A DNA stretch of 64,000 nt, from positions 10,458,146 through 10,522,145 of the forward strand of contig CAJINV010000002.1 in the NCBI GenBank assembly GCA_905178155.1, read 5' to 3'. A model generated the notes under the pieces. The model made no database searches. It was not told the origin of the DNA and saw only the letters and a program-made list of their open reading frames with translations. This document shows positions 36,701 to 47,020 of the stretch, piece after piece. Every line of letters starts with the position of its first letter. Position 1 is the stretch's first letter. Source of the DNA: Amoebophrya sp. A120 (taxonomy: Eukaryota > Sar > Dinophyceae > Syndiniales > Amoebophryaceae). A program made the translations under genes and the position numbers.

Positions 36701-39370
36701 TTCGGGCTGCGCGAGCGGCTTCGCTCCTCCCGCATCCAGTCCTGAAAATCCCGGCGCTGCTCCCGCAACGCCTGCTCGTGCCTCCGCTTCGCGCCTTCGC
36801 CGAGCCGGGTGAAAAAGCCCCCGTTATTCCCATCGTCGCCGGGACCTCCGTCCGGGTACGGCGTCCCGCGGTCGGGCGAGTGGCTCCGCTTGCGCAGCGG
36901 GGACTGCGAGTTGCGCTCTTTCATAGCCCGCCGCATCTCCCGCTGCTGCTCCCGCCGGATCTTCTCCTGCTTCTCGCGCTGCGCCTGCCCCAGCTGATCA
37001 AACATGTTCATATTGCCCCCGTTGGCGGCGGCAAGTGCTCCGGGGGCAGAGGGTCCTCCGCCACGCCCGCCCCCGGGGTTGATGTTATCTATGAAGAAGT
37101 CGTCGTTCATCAGCATCGGCGAGCCCCCGCTCGCGGCGCTGGCACTCTTCTGCACCGGGCTCCACTCTCCACGCGGTGTTCGCGTCGGGGATTCCGCGAG
37201 CCCACGTTCATCTCTGCGGTTCAGAATCGGGTGCACGCCGCGCCGCTGTTGCTCCTTCATCCGGGCACGCATCTCTTGCTGCTGCTCGCGCTTAATTCGC
37301 ATTTTCTTTTCCTCGTATGTTGCGCCAAGATCCAACAGGCCCCCGCCGCCGCGCCGGCCACCGCGGGCAGAATCTACTTGTTGCTGTTGATGTTGTATTT
37401 GCTCTACTTCCTGCCTGCCATTTGCAGCAGCTCCTGTTGTGCGGGACGAGCTACTCGGTCGGTCGCCGCGCGCAGAACCGCGGCCCCGTAGGTACTCTTG
37501 ATTGACAGGTGGGCGAGCAACTTCGCCAATCATTCTCTCATCATACGCGTCCTGAGCGGAAATCATGTCGCGGCCTGGGAATACGACGGGAGCAACCCGT
37601 GGCTGATCTACGACGTGCGCTTGGTGGTATGGACGCTCGACTTGCGCGGCGGCGGCACGTGGCTTCTTCGGCTTTCCGTACTTGCGGTCGCCCATTTCGT
37701 GCAAAAGCTCTAGTTCCGATTTCTGCGGCGGCGGGCTGCGGGGCTGTGGTTGCGCATTCGTCGTCCTCTCGTCCAAGTAGTTCTCGGCGAGAGGAGGATT
37801 CTCGTTGTACGGCCCAACCGCGCGCGGCTGCTCCCGATACGGCGGCCGCAGGGCCTGGGCCTGCGACGCGGGCGAGGGGGCTCGCGGGGGTGGCTCAAGT
37901 GCGACACCTCGAGCAGCACTGCCCCCGTTGTCGGGGCCGAGGTTGTGCTGCTGCAGATGCTTCTCCCTCTTTTGCCTCCAGACTTCCTCGCGCGACATTT
38001 TGCGCTTCGGCGCGATCATGTCGAATTCCGTGGTGTTGTCGAGCGAGGGGCCACTGTCGGCAGCAGTGTCCGCAGCAAAGACAAACGGAGCTGCATTGGC
38101 GACAAATCCACCCTGATGGTGCGGCGGAGGTTCCATCGGTTCTGCTCGAGGATGTGCTTGTGATGGGAGATTTCGAGGCACTGTAATTCCGTTATTCCCT
38201 TCCATCTGCAGCTCGCGCTCTCGCTGCCGTTCTGCAAGCCGCTCGGCGCGTGTTTTCTTTGCGCCCGTGACTGGCGGCTCGGCACTGACGAGATCGCGAC
38301 CAGGCTTTTGTCCGTTATTCTGCTGCAGCCATGGCGGCGCTGCGTTCTCCTTCTCCTGACCGGGGAGTGCGAAGTCATAGACGGCGTTCTTTTTCGCGAC
38401 GACCTCGGAATCCCCTGGTCCTGCAGTGGGTCCATCATCCTTTTTACTGAACCTGAATAAACACACAACATTCCCAATAAACTCTGGGTACTCCGGGTAG
38501 TGCACAAGCACACTAGTAAAATTAGCGTCGAATTGAATACGGAGCACATGATCCGATGCACTTGATGTTGACATCAGACTAGTCTGAGACGAGGAGCGCG
38601 TCCCATTAGAGGCCGTACAAGAGTTTTTTCAGTCCTAACACGACTGATCAAAGCCTCCATCTTCGTATCATACAACACGGATGCTTGTGCAAATAATTTG
38701 TATACGCTCTCGGCGCGCCCTGCGGATTGCTTTCCTGGGGCCCAAGCCTCGGCACCGGGACCACGACGGTCGGCTTCGACACTACCAGTCGCTGTTCGTC
38801 CCGCAGTTGCTGCTCGAGATTTGAAATATGGCGCTGTTTTTGACTAGCCAGCACTTCAGCTTCCAAGTCGCCCATGTCATACTGCTGCAGCAACACTTTG
38901 TGCACGGATTTTGCCTCCTTCAGTTCCTCTTCGAGCTTCTGAACTTTCCGCTGCTGCTATCGGGTAGAAACACACTAAGTAGTACGGTATCATATTTGGC
39001 GCGCGCCACGAGATTAGGATCATCAGATGCTGCTTACCATGAAGACTTCTATCTATTAATAGAAGCTTCCATACTTAAATGTATCCGCACAGATGAAGAG
39101 ACAGCTACAAAGACGGATGACAGACTGATGTATGCGATCATAGAGTCATTCTCCAACTTGCGCGGCAAATGTGATGCAGGCTACGGAGATTTCTGTACGA
39201 TAGCTGCACCTGCTCGTTCAGATGGTTGTGCAACTGGCTCTCTACGACGCGGTCCGTCGCCACACGGCGACTCGCTTGCGCACGTCGCATGATCGTTGTT
39301 TCTTGGCCCGCTAAGAATGGTACGTCGGCGAAGTCCGATTTTTCCTGCGGGACCAGACGCTGGTTGTACA
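24713..39370 (-). CDS. Giant repeat protein (about 4,670 aa), 5' end incomplete
   Basis: Exons 39370-39203, 38952-38706, 38452-25368 and 25212-24713 join in phase. The third is a 13,085-nt exon with no stop. The first exon needs an unseen start further right. Order: an N-terminal coiled coil; a Pro/Arg/Gln-rich region with recurring Arg/Glu helices (EKIRREQQREMRRAMKE, YGELQKQIEEKQ) and two EPEWWE-type motifs; a coiled coil near 35,340-35,600; about 27 copies of a 60-75-residue repeat (28.3-34.6 kb) of the form RxGxxFVAxDGxxVxxxxLxxxGGEVLDxxGxxV; and about a dozen shorter units with P(V/I)PxxxY (25.9-27.8 kb). The Arg/Glu helices recall CSPP1-like centrosomal proteins, and the VPVP units faintly recall alveolate/euglenoid cortex proteins. 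Both are weak. A structural or cortical role is inferred. An introner element separates exons 1 and 2. Confidence 0.82.
25900..27760 (-). repeat. Tyr/Pro repeat block of the giant protein
   Basis: About a dozen degenerate 20-30-residue units in the C-terminal fifth, such as YVPVPEELYYKNSAREYVPIP, YVKMPEMLYYK, FVPVPETTYRRR and FSKIPDERFLL. The shared core is a hydrophobic residue, (V/I/M)P, two or three residues and F/Y, followed by a basic or polar spacer. The units are translated, not nucleotide-identical, so the block is old. Confidence 0.7.
28260..34600 (-). repeat. About 27 GGEVLD-type tandem repeats of the giant protein
   Basis: Roughly 2,100 residues made of units of about 60-75 aa. 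Each has a Leu-x-Arg-x-Gly start, FVAxDG, a hydrophobic L/A stretch, GGEVLDxxG and a short Val-rich tail. Examples of the GG core are GGEVLDTEG, GGEVLDERG, GGKVLDVDG, GGRILDVSG and GGTVLDLNG. Unit spacing varies because linkers differ in length. The count is by eye from the translation. Confidence 0.82.
38958..39202. mobile_element. Introner element in the giant gene
   Basis: A 245-bp element with short TIRs (TATCGGGTAGAAA on the left, mirrored at the right as TTTCTGTACGATA) and perfect 5-bp duplications GCTGC at 38953-38957 and 39203-39207. Removing element plus one copy joins EQVQ-QRKVQKLEEELK in frame and continues the coiled coil. No GT-AG pair fits within the duplication. Confidence 0.88.
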
Positions 39371-39672
39371 CTAATTTCGTATTTCAGCCGGGCATGAAAC
39401 CACGTACCATGTTCTCGCTGCTGTCCAAAGCCGAAACAGCGCCGCAAAAAACACAGAAAATAAAGAACCCCTGTTGAATTATACACGATTCAATTGTAGC
39501 GGATTCGCGCAAAGCATCAAAAAAAGGACGAAAGAACTTTTGCGAAGCAGCGATGCTACTCGCGGTCTTGCGTTTTTGGTAGAAATGACGGGAACTACAA
39601 GAACTCAAAGAGAGTCATCGGCACTAAAAATTACGCAATTTGATTTTGATGTCCCTTTGTGAAAAAGATCCC
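39371..39672. other. 5' region of the giant gene / gap before the helicase
   Basis: The first recognised exon of the giant gene begins at an AG acceptor at 39371-39372. An upstream exon ending at a GTACGT donor near 39410 is possible and would keep frame, but no ATG could be assigned. The rest is short intergenic DNA before the helicase stop. Confidence 0.35.
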
Positions 39673-42600
39673 TCACGACTCACACAAGTATTTTTTCTCT
39701 CGTGATGCGGCTTTTACTTTTTGAAAAACTTTCATTCGCTGAGCGCAACTCCGGAAGAAAAAAGAATCACTCATACCCAAAAATGGCTGGTTTTTGCCCT
39801 CAACGCCACGAAGAAGACAACTACGGGAACGGCTCCCGCAACGAATTCGACGCAGTAAAGAAGCGAAGAGGAAGAGGACTTTTGAGAAATCATTGCAGCT
39901 CTTAGACACGGTCATGGTCATCGTCATGTCCTTGGCTACTTCTGTGAGCGCGCCTGAAGTTGATTGTGGTTGCAGCCTCGAAGGACGTACATTCTCTTGT
40001 TTATGTTTTCGACCGTCCTTACTGGCGCTCGCAGTTCCAAATGGAAAAGCGAAGTTCGGCTCTGGTTCCACCCCACTAGTGCGCGTTTGGCTCTTTCCTG
40101 CAGCGACCTCGCTGGTGTAGTGCTCAAGATTCCCAAAGGCAGCTTTTCTAAGCCCACGCACCGACGCTCTGCGCCGACGAAAGCTTTCTTCATTCTGGAC
40201 CAGTGGCGGCACGAGACTGGCGCAGGTAGGTCGAAACTTTCGGAAAGCACCCAGCACGTGCTGCACGTCCTTGACCGGCACGTCCAGCACATAACCTTGG
40301 GTCGACAGCGCAATCCTGCCCACGCGACGGATCAATGCGTTGGCTCGGTGCTCCGACGCCGTGCGCATTTCTGTGCCGTCCGACGCCGTGGTGCTGAAAA
40401 TGTCGTCTCCTAATGTTGTGTCGTGACCATCATTTTTAAAATCTCCGAATGGTTGAAAATTTCTCTTCCCCCCGGCCGATCCTTCCTGCGAAGAGGGCAG
40501 GAAATACTGGTGCAGTTCCTTCTGCAGCAGCACAAGCAGGCGCTGGCGACTTGTGGACGTGCTGGTCGTGTTCCGCAACAACACCGGCACATACGACGGA
40601 CGACCAGAGAGTGGGGACATCCACCTCACCTGTGTCTGTCGTGTCTCGAGTACGCACAAAGCTCGAGAAAGCAGTTCGATTCGCTTCTGTTGGCAGTCGG
40701 TCCGAAAAGGATCGTCTTCGGAAGAACGTCGTGCACGACTAGATGGTGCAGCCAAAGCCGCAGCATTGGTGTTCTTCCGAGCAACATCTTGCTCTTTCAC
40801 GCTTGCTGCTTTCCCTCCGATGATTCTGGTACACGCACGCGCCGTCGTCACGACGTCGAGACCGAGGGCCTCGCGACACTGGAAAAAGAGCTGCTGAACC
40901 CGTTGCAGCCGCATCGTTTCCGGCGTCGGCAGGGCCAAGTCTTCAAAGCCGATGCCGAGCTTTCGGCCGAGGCGGTGGTGGGGTGCGAAAGTCGAAGAAG
41001 ACCAAGACGTGCTCCCTTGCCAAAGAGGAAGACCGCTAGAAGTTCTTCCCGCAGCGGTGGTGGATGATCTCGGAGTCGAAGAAGAAAGCAGAACTACGCT
41101 TTTGCCTGTGTCACCTCGAATCCGCCCAACGCGGTGGACGTACGTTTCCGCAGAGGGCAACCGCTGCAGCAACATGCCTCTCCTGTGGTTCTTCCCCGCG
41201 TGCGAATACTCCATAGCAAGTTTGGGAACATGCACCACCAGTGTCACGTTGTCAAAGTCAAGTCCGCGGGCGGCCAGGTCGGTGGCAACCAGCACGGTGA
41301 CGTCGCCCTCGCGAAATGCCTGCACCGTCGCGGCCCGCTCGGCGTCCGTTTGCGCGGCGTTCAATTGACACACACCCAGTGCCTGCGTCCGCGCAGAACC
41401 CTGCAGCGTGTGCGTCACAAGATCGCAATCACTGCGCGTTGCAGCGAAGATGATTGCTTTGCTCTTTCGCAGCTGCGGCTTTTCTGTGCTGTGATAGGTC
41501 GTGTGGTGTGCTGCAGCAGAGCGCTGAGATGTTTCCGGCGCCAAGTTTTCTTGCAGTAGCCAAGAGAGAACGTCCCCAATATTCTTTGTTGACGGAATGC
41601 TTTTGCCATTCTTCGTCTCGCCTACCAGTGTCAGTGTGCAGTGATGTACATTTTGCTTTTGGGCGAAAAATTGCGGAACAGAGGTACCCGCCACCGTGTC
41701 GCTGATTTCAGACAAGCGGTCCGCGCAGCAATGCTCGCGCAAAACATCCCGCAGCCAGGGGGGTGAGGTGGCCGAGAAGAACAGAAACTGCAATTTGTTA
41801 TCTTGCGAATTGTTCATCTTCCGGACCGCTCTTCCATCACCAACCCCTTGCTGCACAGGTTCGAGTTTCGGGTTTTTCTGCGCTTCTTCTACACGAAGTC
41901 GTGTGTTGTTGGGCCCTATCCGCCACTTGAGGGTTTGCGCGGATTTGATGTGCGATAGCAGCTCCGTCATCTCCGAGGCAAAGCCGGACCCTGCATCAAA
42001 CATTTGGTCGGCCTCGTCGAACATGTCAAAATCAAAAAGACTGCCTCCCCATAGGCAAAAACTAAAACAGCTTTGGTAGTTTTATATATAATTATACGTG
42101 CAATTCATTGCAGAGAACAACGAATGCAAACGCAAACGGCGGACGCAACCTAATAGTCGGCTCGCTTGTAAACTACCACAAAAATCCGCATCAGATATCT
42201 GCGCTATCTTGTTGCAAGGAGAGACGCGATTTTATCGTCAGGATAGACAACCAGGATTCGGCAGTTCTGCAATGCAGTATACACGTTGGCCTTTACAAGC
42301 TCCAGCAGGAATTGCGGCGTCGAGATCACCACGTCGTGTCCTTCGCGGAGAAGTCTCTTAGTGTACAAAAACTTGTCCGCGCTGGGTGGATTCTTGGGTG
42401 TATCTGCTTTTCTTCTCGTCTCACCACTATCGCCCACCTGCCCGGCGCACGAGATGGTAGAACTTCTGGTCAGCAGCAACAATCTTTGCTCGCTGTGCTT
42501 CAACTTCATGGCTTCGAACCGTGTTTGCTCGGCCAACTCAGGCGTGGGGCACAGCCACAGAACCGGCTCGTGCCCAAAGAGTGAACGACTACTCGTGTCC

Positions 42601-43229
42601 CCGAAGAACTGATTTTTCCCAGTCCGTCTGCCGCTCGAGCTGGTGCTGGCCTGCTCGTCTGCTGCCGGCTTGCAATCGCCTATTCTCCTCATAACTGCCG
42701 TGCGGTCCAACACGGGCGCCAAGAAGGCTACCGTCTTTCCCGTTCCTGGGGCGGCGCGGGCCAATACGTCGAATCCACGCAGGACGCATGGAAAGGCCTG
42801 CTTTTGAATGGGCGTCAGGGGATAGTAGCGATGCCTGCGCAACCGGTCCTGCATCCTCGGCGACAGTTGCGGTTCACGTGTGCGACCGTCATCTTCGGGG
42901 GATTGGGCACTCTCGGTTGTACCAGCACCGGGTGAAGTGCGCAAAAGTCCAGCATTGCGGCTGCTTTTCAAAAACATGTTCTTGTTTCCACCGTTTCGGC
43001 GGGCATCGGAAACGCGAAGGCCCGACCTGCGTGCCCGCCTTCTTCGTATCTTTTTCTCACAACGGAAGGACGAGGCAAAGAGGAGAGAACGAACAGAAAT
43101 GCAGAACGGCAGTGGCCGGGTCGTGGTGGACGTTTCTGACAAATTTCGTAGAAATGCAGACGTCACTGGAAGCAGTGCTCCAGCTACGCCTGCAATCGAC
43201 GGCGAGCTCGTGGATAGGGGCGGCATCAC
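39673..43229 (-). CDS. DEAD-box RNA helicase
   Basis: At least two exons, about 43229-42255 and 42025-39673; the precise junction is unresolved. Motifs in order: Q motif YYPLTPIQKQ, motif I APGTGKT (Walker A), Ia PTPELAEQ, Ib-like STPQ, motif II DEAD (FDEADQMFD), a likely motif III LFFSATSPP (SAT), motif IV-like KAIIFAATRS, motif V VATDLAARGLD and motif VI YVHRVGRIRG. Family members usually have HRIGRTGR, so the RIRG ending is a variant of the ATP-contacting arginine finger region. The N-terminus is Arg/Ser-rich and could be an organelle-targeting sequence. The C-terminal region beyond residue 600 is unrecognised, and its last 80 residues may include untranslated or intron sequence. It unwinds RNA, probably in ribosome assembly or organelle RNA processing (inference). 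Confidence 0.82.
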
Positions 43230-43824
43230 TGCGCGATTACGAGTTTGTCCTTGTTGTCGCTCTAAACTTGTTCTAAACTACTTAAAAGCGCACTATTTCA
43301 ACTCCAACTGGCTTTTCTTGCCCGACAGGAGGTGGAATGCTGAACTTTCAGGCAGGTGCAGGAAGAGAGCCGTCAGGGATCAGCGGAACCCATGTTCATT
43401 CTTTTTTCGTCCGCTCGATCTCTGTCCTCCTCGCCGTCGCAGCGGTGCCGGTGGATCTAAGAGCACCATAGGCATAAATATGCGGACCAACACTAGACCT
43501 CAACGATCAATGGTGAAGATCTTGTGTGATCTCTTGGCATTTGCTCGATAATGGCAGCTATCCAATGCAACAGAGCTTGTCCGTGTAGACCTTCGAACCT
43601 TGCCTGGGGCACGTTGACGAGATGAAAACTTGAACACCTGCCCGAAAAAAATCAACTACGCATGGCAGCATCCTGCCAAAAGTGACGTCAGCGTCACCCA
43701 CCGCGTGCTTCATGTTGAAGCTTTATTTTCTCAACGCAACGTCTGGGCACAGTTTGTGTTCAAGAAGCACAACTTGCATGATCAAGAATGCAGCAACATG
43801 TGTGCGGTCCCGAGTGTACTCCGT
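43230..43824. other. Intergenic
   Basis: About 595 bases between the helicase start and the stop of the cold-shock/RRM gene. Plus-strand frames here are antisense extensions without support. Confidence 0.4.
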
Positions 43825-44902
43825 TCACCACCGACCGCGTCTTTTTGCGGGTCCTCCCCGATTCTTGGGAAATCGCTCCTTCTTAAGAAAGTTTTCCACG
43901 TCGCGGTTCCTTTCTTCGTCCACATTCGCTGCTACATCATCTTCCCGCGGCTCCTGACGGCGCCGGCCGTGCCTGTTCTTCGGGGACGACGAATATGCAC
44001 TCGACATATGTCACAAGATGTCTGAATCTGGAATGAATGATGCGACACGAAAAAAACTCGCATGCACAACCAGCAGCTTGTGACATATAATTTGCAAGAA
44101 TGGATAACGAAGGCTCCTCTACATCCATTTCCTCTTCCGCCGCACGTTCATCTTCCACTTCTCCCCGCTTGCTACTGCTGCTCGCCCCACCATGATGACC
44201 AGTATTGTTCCCCTGCTCTCCTCCGCCGGTCGCGGGGGTCGGAGGCGCGTCTGCTTTCCCGATGGGTATGTGGAAACGGCTCTGCTCTACGCAGAGCAAT
44301 CGATTTGCGGGGTCCGACGGACGAATCCGGGTGTCGTGGAGCGCGAGCGCCTTCTCGAACGACACCTCGTCGCAGAACCGCACGACGCCCTGGCCTCGGG
44401 ACCGCCCGTGGGGGTCCAGGAACAGTTTGAAGTGGCTCACGGGACCGCAGTGGCGGAGGAAAAACTCCATCAGCTCGGCCTCCGTGTACTTGAAGGGGAC
44501 GTTGCTGAAGAACACGGAAGTGTGCACGCGCTTGCGCTCCGCAGCGACAAGAGGGTCCTTCAGCCGCACCCCCGTGGCGTACAGCTGGTGCCGCTCGTTG
44601 CGTGCCAACTGGCCGTAGTACACCTCGTCGCCCTCGCGAATGTCCAGCTCCGGGTCGTCCAGGTCGTGGCAGTGCACGAAAATCTGGCACCCGTGCTCGT
44701 TGTACAGCTTATCGCTCTCGATGTAGCCGTAGCCCTTCTTCTCCATCCACCGGACGACACGCGCGACGTCTCGAACCTTCCCAGAGGGACCCGGGACGAG
44801 CTTGGCCTTTTTAGGCAGCACGCCATCGGGCGGATTCGCGCTGTGACTGCTGGAGGACGAGGAGGGCGCAGCAGCTGCCGCTGCAGCCGACGTCAACGTC
44901 AT
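43825..44902 (-). CDS. Cold-shock-domain plus RRM RNA-binding protein (about 330 aa)
   Basis: Exons 44902-44085 and 43999-43825 give 331 codons. After an Ala/Ser-rich leader, residues about 45-115 form a cold-shock domain: RVVRWMEKKGYGYIESD, IFVHCHDL and GDEVYYGQ carry the RNP1/RNP2-like aromatic residues. Residues about 125-205 form an RRM: VFFSNVPFKYTEAELMEFF (RNP2) and GRSRGQGVVRF (RNP1). The tail is Gly/Ser/Glu-rich, then Arg/Lys-rich (RHGRRRQEPRE). Such proteins bind single-stranded RNA and regulate mRNA stability or translation. The intron is flanked by an inverted repeat and may be an introner element. Reading through it instead gives a different, shorter tail. Confidence 0.82.
44000..44084. 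mobile_element. Candidate short introner element in the CSD-RRM gene
   Basis: An 85-nt intron bounded by inverted repeats (CATATGTCACAAG near 44005 and CTTGTGACATATA near 44077). It can be drawn as GT-AG and keeps the frame (NYI-AYSSSPKN). No 5-bp duplication is visible, so it may be an old or different element, or a hairpin intron. Confidence 0.5.
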
Positions 44903-45136
44903 GGCCGAGCGGATATCGAAAGGAAATGCGTCCCGCCCTTACAGCGAGATTTCGTATTGTTTGGGAAACAGAAATTTTTACGATAACGAGACAGCTAAGT
45001 AGGAACTCGTCTTCAAGATATGCCCGTATATGACGCACGGCATGTGTTTCTGTGTATCTGAAGCTGAGCGTCCGACTCGTTTCATGCCTTCTAGTTCTAG
45101 TTCTACATGGTGGAACATCTGCATCACAAACACTTC

Positions 45137-46246
45137 TCACTGCTGCAAAGCGGGTTCAGGGACGGCGCACGTTTTAACGTGGTAATTGACGGGCTTGCTG
45201 TTTCTTGCAAGGACCACTGGCTCATCTCCCGCTGCGGAAGTCGTCGCGGCCACGTTGTCTTGTTTTCGGGCAAGAAGAGAAATTCCTCCTGATGGTGCGC
45301 TCTTTTCTGGCGCCATTGATGCTGTTCCCGGCTTGCGACCGGCGGCGGTCGATGACGCACTGGCAGAATGTTGCTGCTGCCCAGGAAATTGCTTCTCCAA
45401 AGGTAAGTCCGTGAATCGGATCGGCTTGATCATCGGTTTTATCTTTGCCTTTTGCAGTTCCACCTTCGGCTGCTCGTGTGGTTCCTCATTTCTCATTTCT
45501 ATTCCGTCACCACGTTCTTTGTCCTCTCGTTCGCGTGAATCTTGGCCGCGCTGTTCATCTTCATCTTGATAATGTTCGACTCTCTGCACGCCCTGCGCCT
45601 CTGGCACGCCGTTCGGAAACCATGTGACTCTTTCAAATGAAACACTATCGCCGACCGAAAAAGTTGGTTTCCCGCCATTTCTTGCGCCTTGTTCTTGGCT
45701 GGCCGGCATTTTAAAAGTCGCTTTGCGTGCGAAGTCCGGGCCCGTCACCCAACCGCGATTTTTTTCCGCGTCAAACGCAACCACGGTGGCGCGTATCGGG
45801 TCGCCCGACCGAGGCGGGGGGTGCTCAAACCAGGCTGGTTCCTCAAGACTTTTGCTTGCATTTTCGCCTACGAGAACGCCAGCATCGTCAAGTCCCCGCC
45901 CATCGACTCCACCGACAACCGCTCGCTCGCGTCTGGCCGCCGCCTCCTCATCTTCTCTTTCCAGTCGCCTTCTCTTGGCATCTTCCTGGACGAAGTCCTC
46001 TCTGAGCGGCACGCCTCCAAATTCCGACAAGACTTCGTCGTCAACATCCAACCGCTTGGAAGAAGATGACGAGGATTTGGAGTTTCCTCCTGCGCCACCG
46101 TTTCGGTCTTGTGCCTGCTTCAGCTCCTTCTGCAGCAGGGACACGTTCCACGCCTTGGTCTTGGCATTGTAAAACTGTGCCAAGTTCGCACCCTTGCTGA
46201 GCCGCTTCAGCCGGAGAAACAACTCGGAACATTCCTTCTGCGACAT
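45137..46246 (-). CDS. Cold-shock-domain-like protein, 369 aa
   Basis: An intronless ATG-to-stop frame. The N-terminal 50 residues are helical and Lys/Leu-rich (SELFLRLKRLSKGANLAQF). Residues about 150-225 resemble a cold-shock OB fold: IRATVVAFDAEKNRGWVTG, KATFKMPAS and FSVGDSVSFERVTWFPNG. The surrounding sequence is charged and disordered, with an Arg/Glu-rich acidic segment in the middle and Ala/Ser-rich sequence near the end. It lies 234 bp upstream of another cold-shock protein in the same direction. Their OB regions are only distantly alike, so an old duplication or chance pairing is possible. An RNA-binding role is inferred from the fold. Confidence 0.68.
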   Translation of the reverse strand: MSQKECSELFLRLKRLSKGANLAQFYNAKTKAWNVSLLQKELKQAQDRNGGAGGNSKSSSSSSKRLDVDDEVLSEFGGVPLREDFVQEDAKRRRLEREDEEAAARRERAVVGGVDGRGLDDAGVLVGENASKSLEEPAWFEHPPPRSGDPIRATVVAFDAEKNRGWVTGPDFARKATFKMPASQEQGARNGGKPTFSVGDSVSFERVTWFPNGVPEAQGVQRVEHYQDEDEQRGQDSREREDKERGDGIEMRNEEPHEQPKVELQKAKIKPMIKPIRFTDLPLEKQFPGQQQHSASASSTAAGRKPGTASMAPEKSAPSGGISLLARKQDNVAATTSAAGDEPVVLARNSKPVNYHVKTCAVPEPALQQ

Positions 46247-47020
46247 GTTGATACGTATTTACGCTGCTCAGTGTACTTACTACAGAGGTTCAAGTTTTGA
46301 TGCTGTTAAAACGCGCACTCAAATAAAAGGAATTCTGCAACACGTCGCCAGATGGACGAATAGGAGTACCAGTACAAAGTTCCAACTGTTCTTGTCGCTG
46401 TGGCTGTGAACAAAGATGATTCGGAGCAAAGCGAAAGTGCAGTACTCCTAGATATACCTAAAAGGAAGCCAGCGTGTGGGGCGAAAATGAGTTATGTGCT
46501 AGCCCCGACGACACCACCCCACCACCGCCCACCGTCTGGTAAAAATTCAAACGTACTGGCGGACAAAGAACCCTTCTCTTTGTGCCAGATCACTCGTGTT
46601 CGCAATCGGTGTATACCATGATTCCAGATCACAATCGCAGTGCCGGGTCCCGGTCCCTCGCCCGCAAGACACATTTCTATTTGCAAACAAGGAAACAAAG
46701 GATCTACTGCCTCCACGGCTGAAGTGGACAAGATCTTTGTAGGATAGGAACAACACAGCTGAATTCTGAAGGAAGATAGGACACCTCCTTCCGTGTATAA
46801 TGCTTGTAATTGCACAAGAGCCATATCCGAGAGGTTGGAAACCTGCGAACTGTCCTGCGCTCGTCGCGATTCGCGAACGCGACTGTTTTGAAGATGAATT
46901 CTTTCGAGCAGGGAATGTGAATGTCGCTGATAGATTGTCGCCTGAAATAAAGGGTGAATAGCACCACTTTCGGTGCTTCCGGTGCCGCTGTTTCACCTTT
47001 GCATCGAGTTCCTCCGAATG
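46247..47020. other. Intergenic, 0.77 kb
   Basis: Region between the stop of the polymerase delta gene and the cold-shock gene. No supported frame; AT-rich tracts only. Confidence 0.4.

Noticed and set aside
35371-37491. 706-codon plus-strand open frame
   Set aside because: It is antisense to the Arg/Pro/Gly-rich part of the giant gene. Its translation is Leu/Arg/Pro-biased as expected for a GC-rich shadow frame, with no domain.
42025-42254. Helicase intron as an introner element
   Set aside because: The coding-side start TATCCTGACGATAAAATC is suggestive, but no matching inverted end or 5-bp duplication is found at the other boundary.
42880-43551. 223-codon plus-strand frame
   Set aside because: Mostly antisense to the helicase N-terminus, Arg-rich, with no domain.
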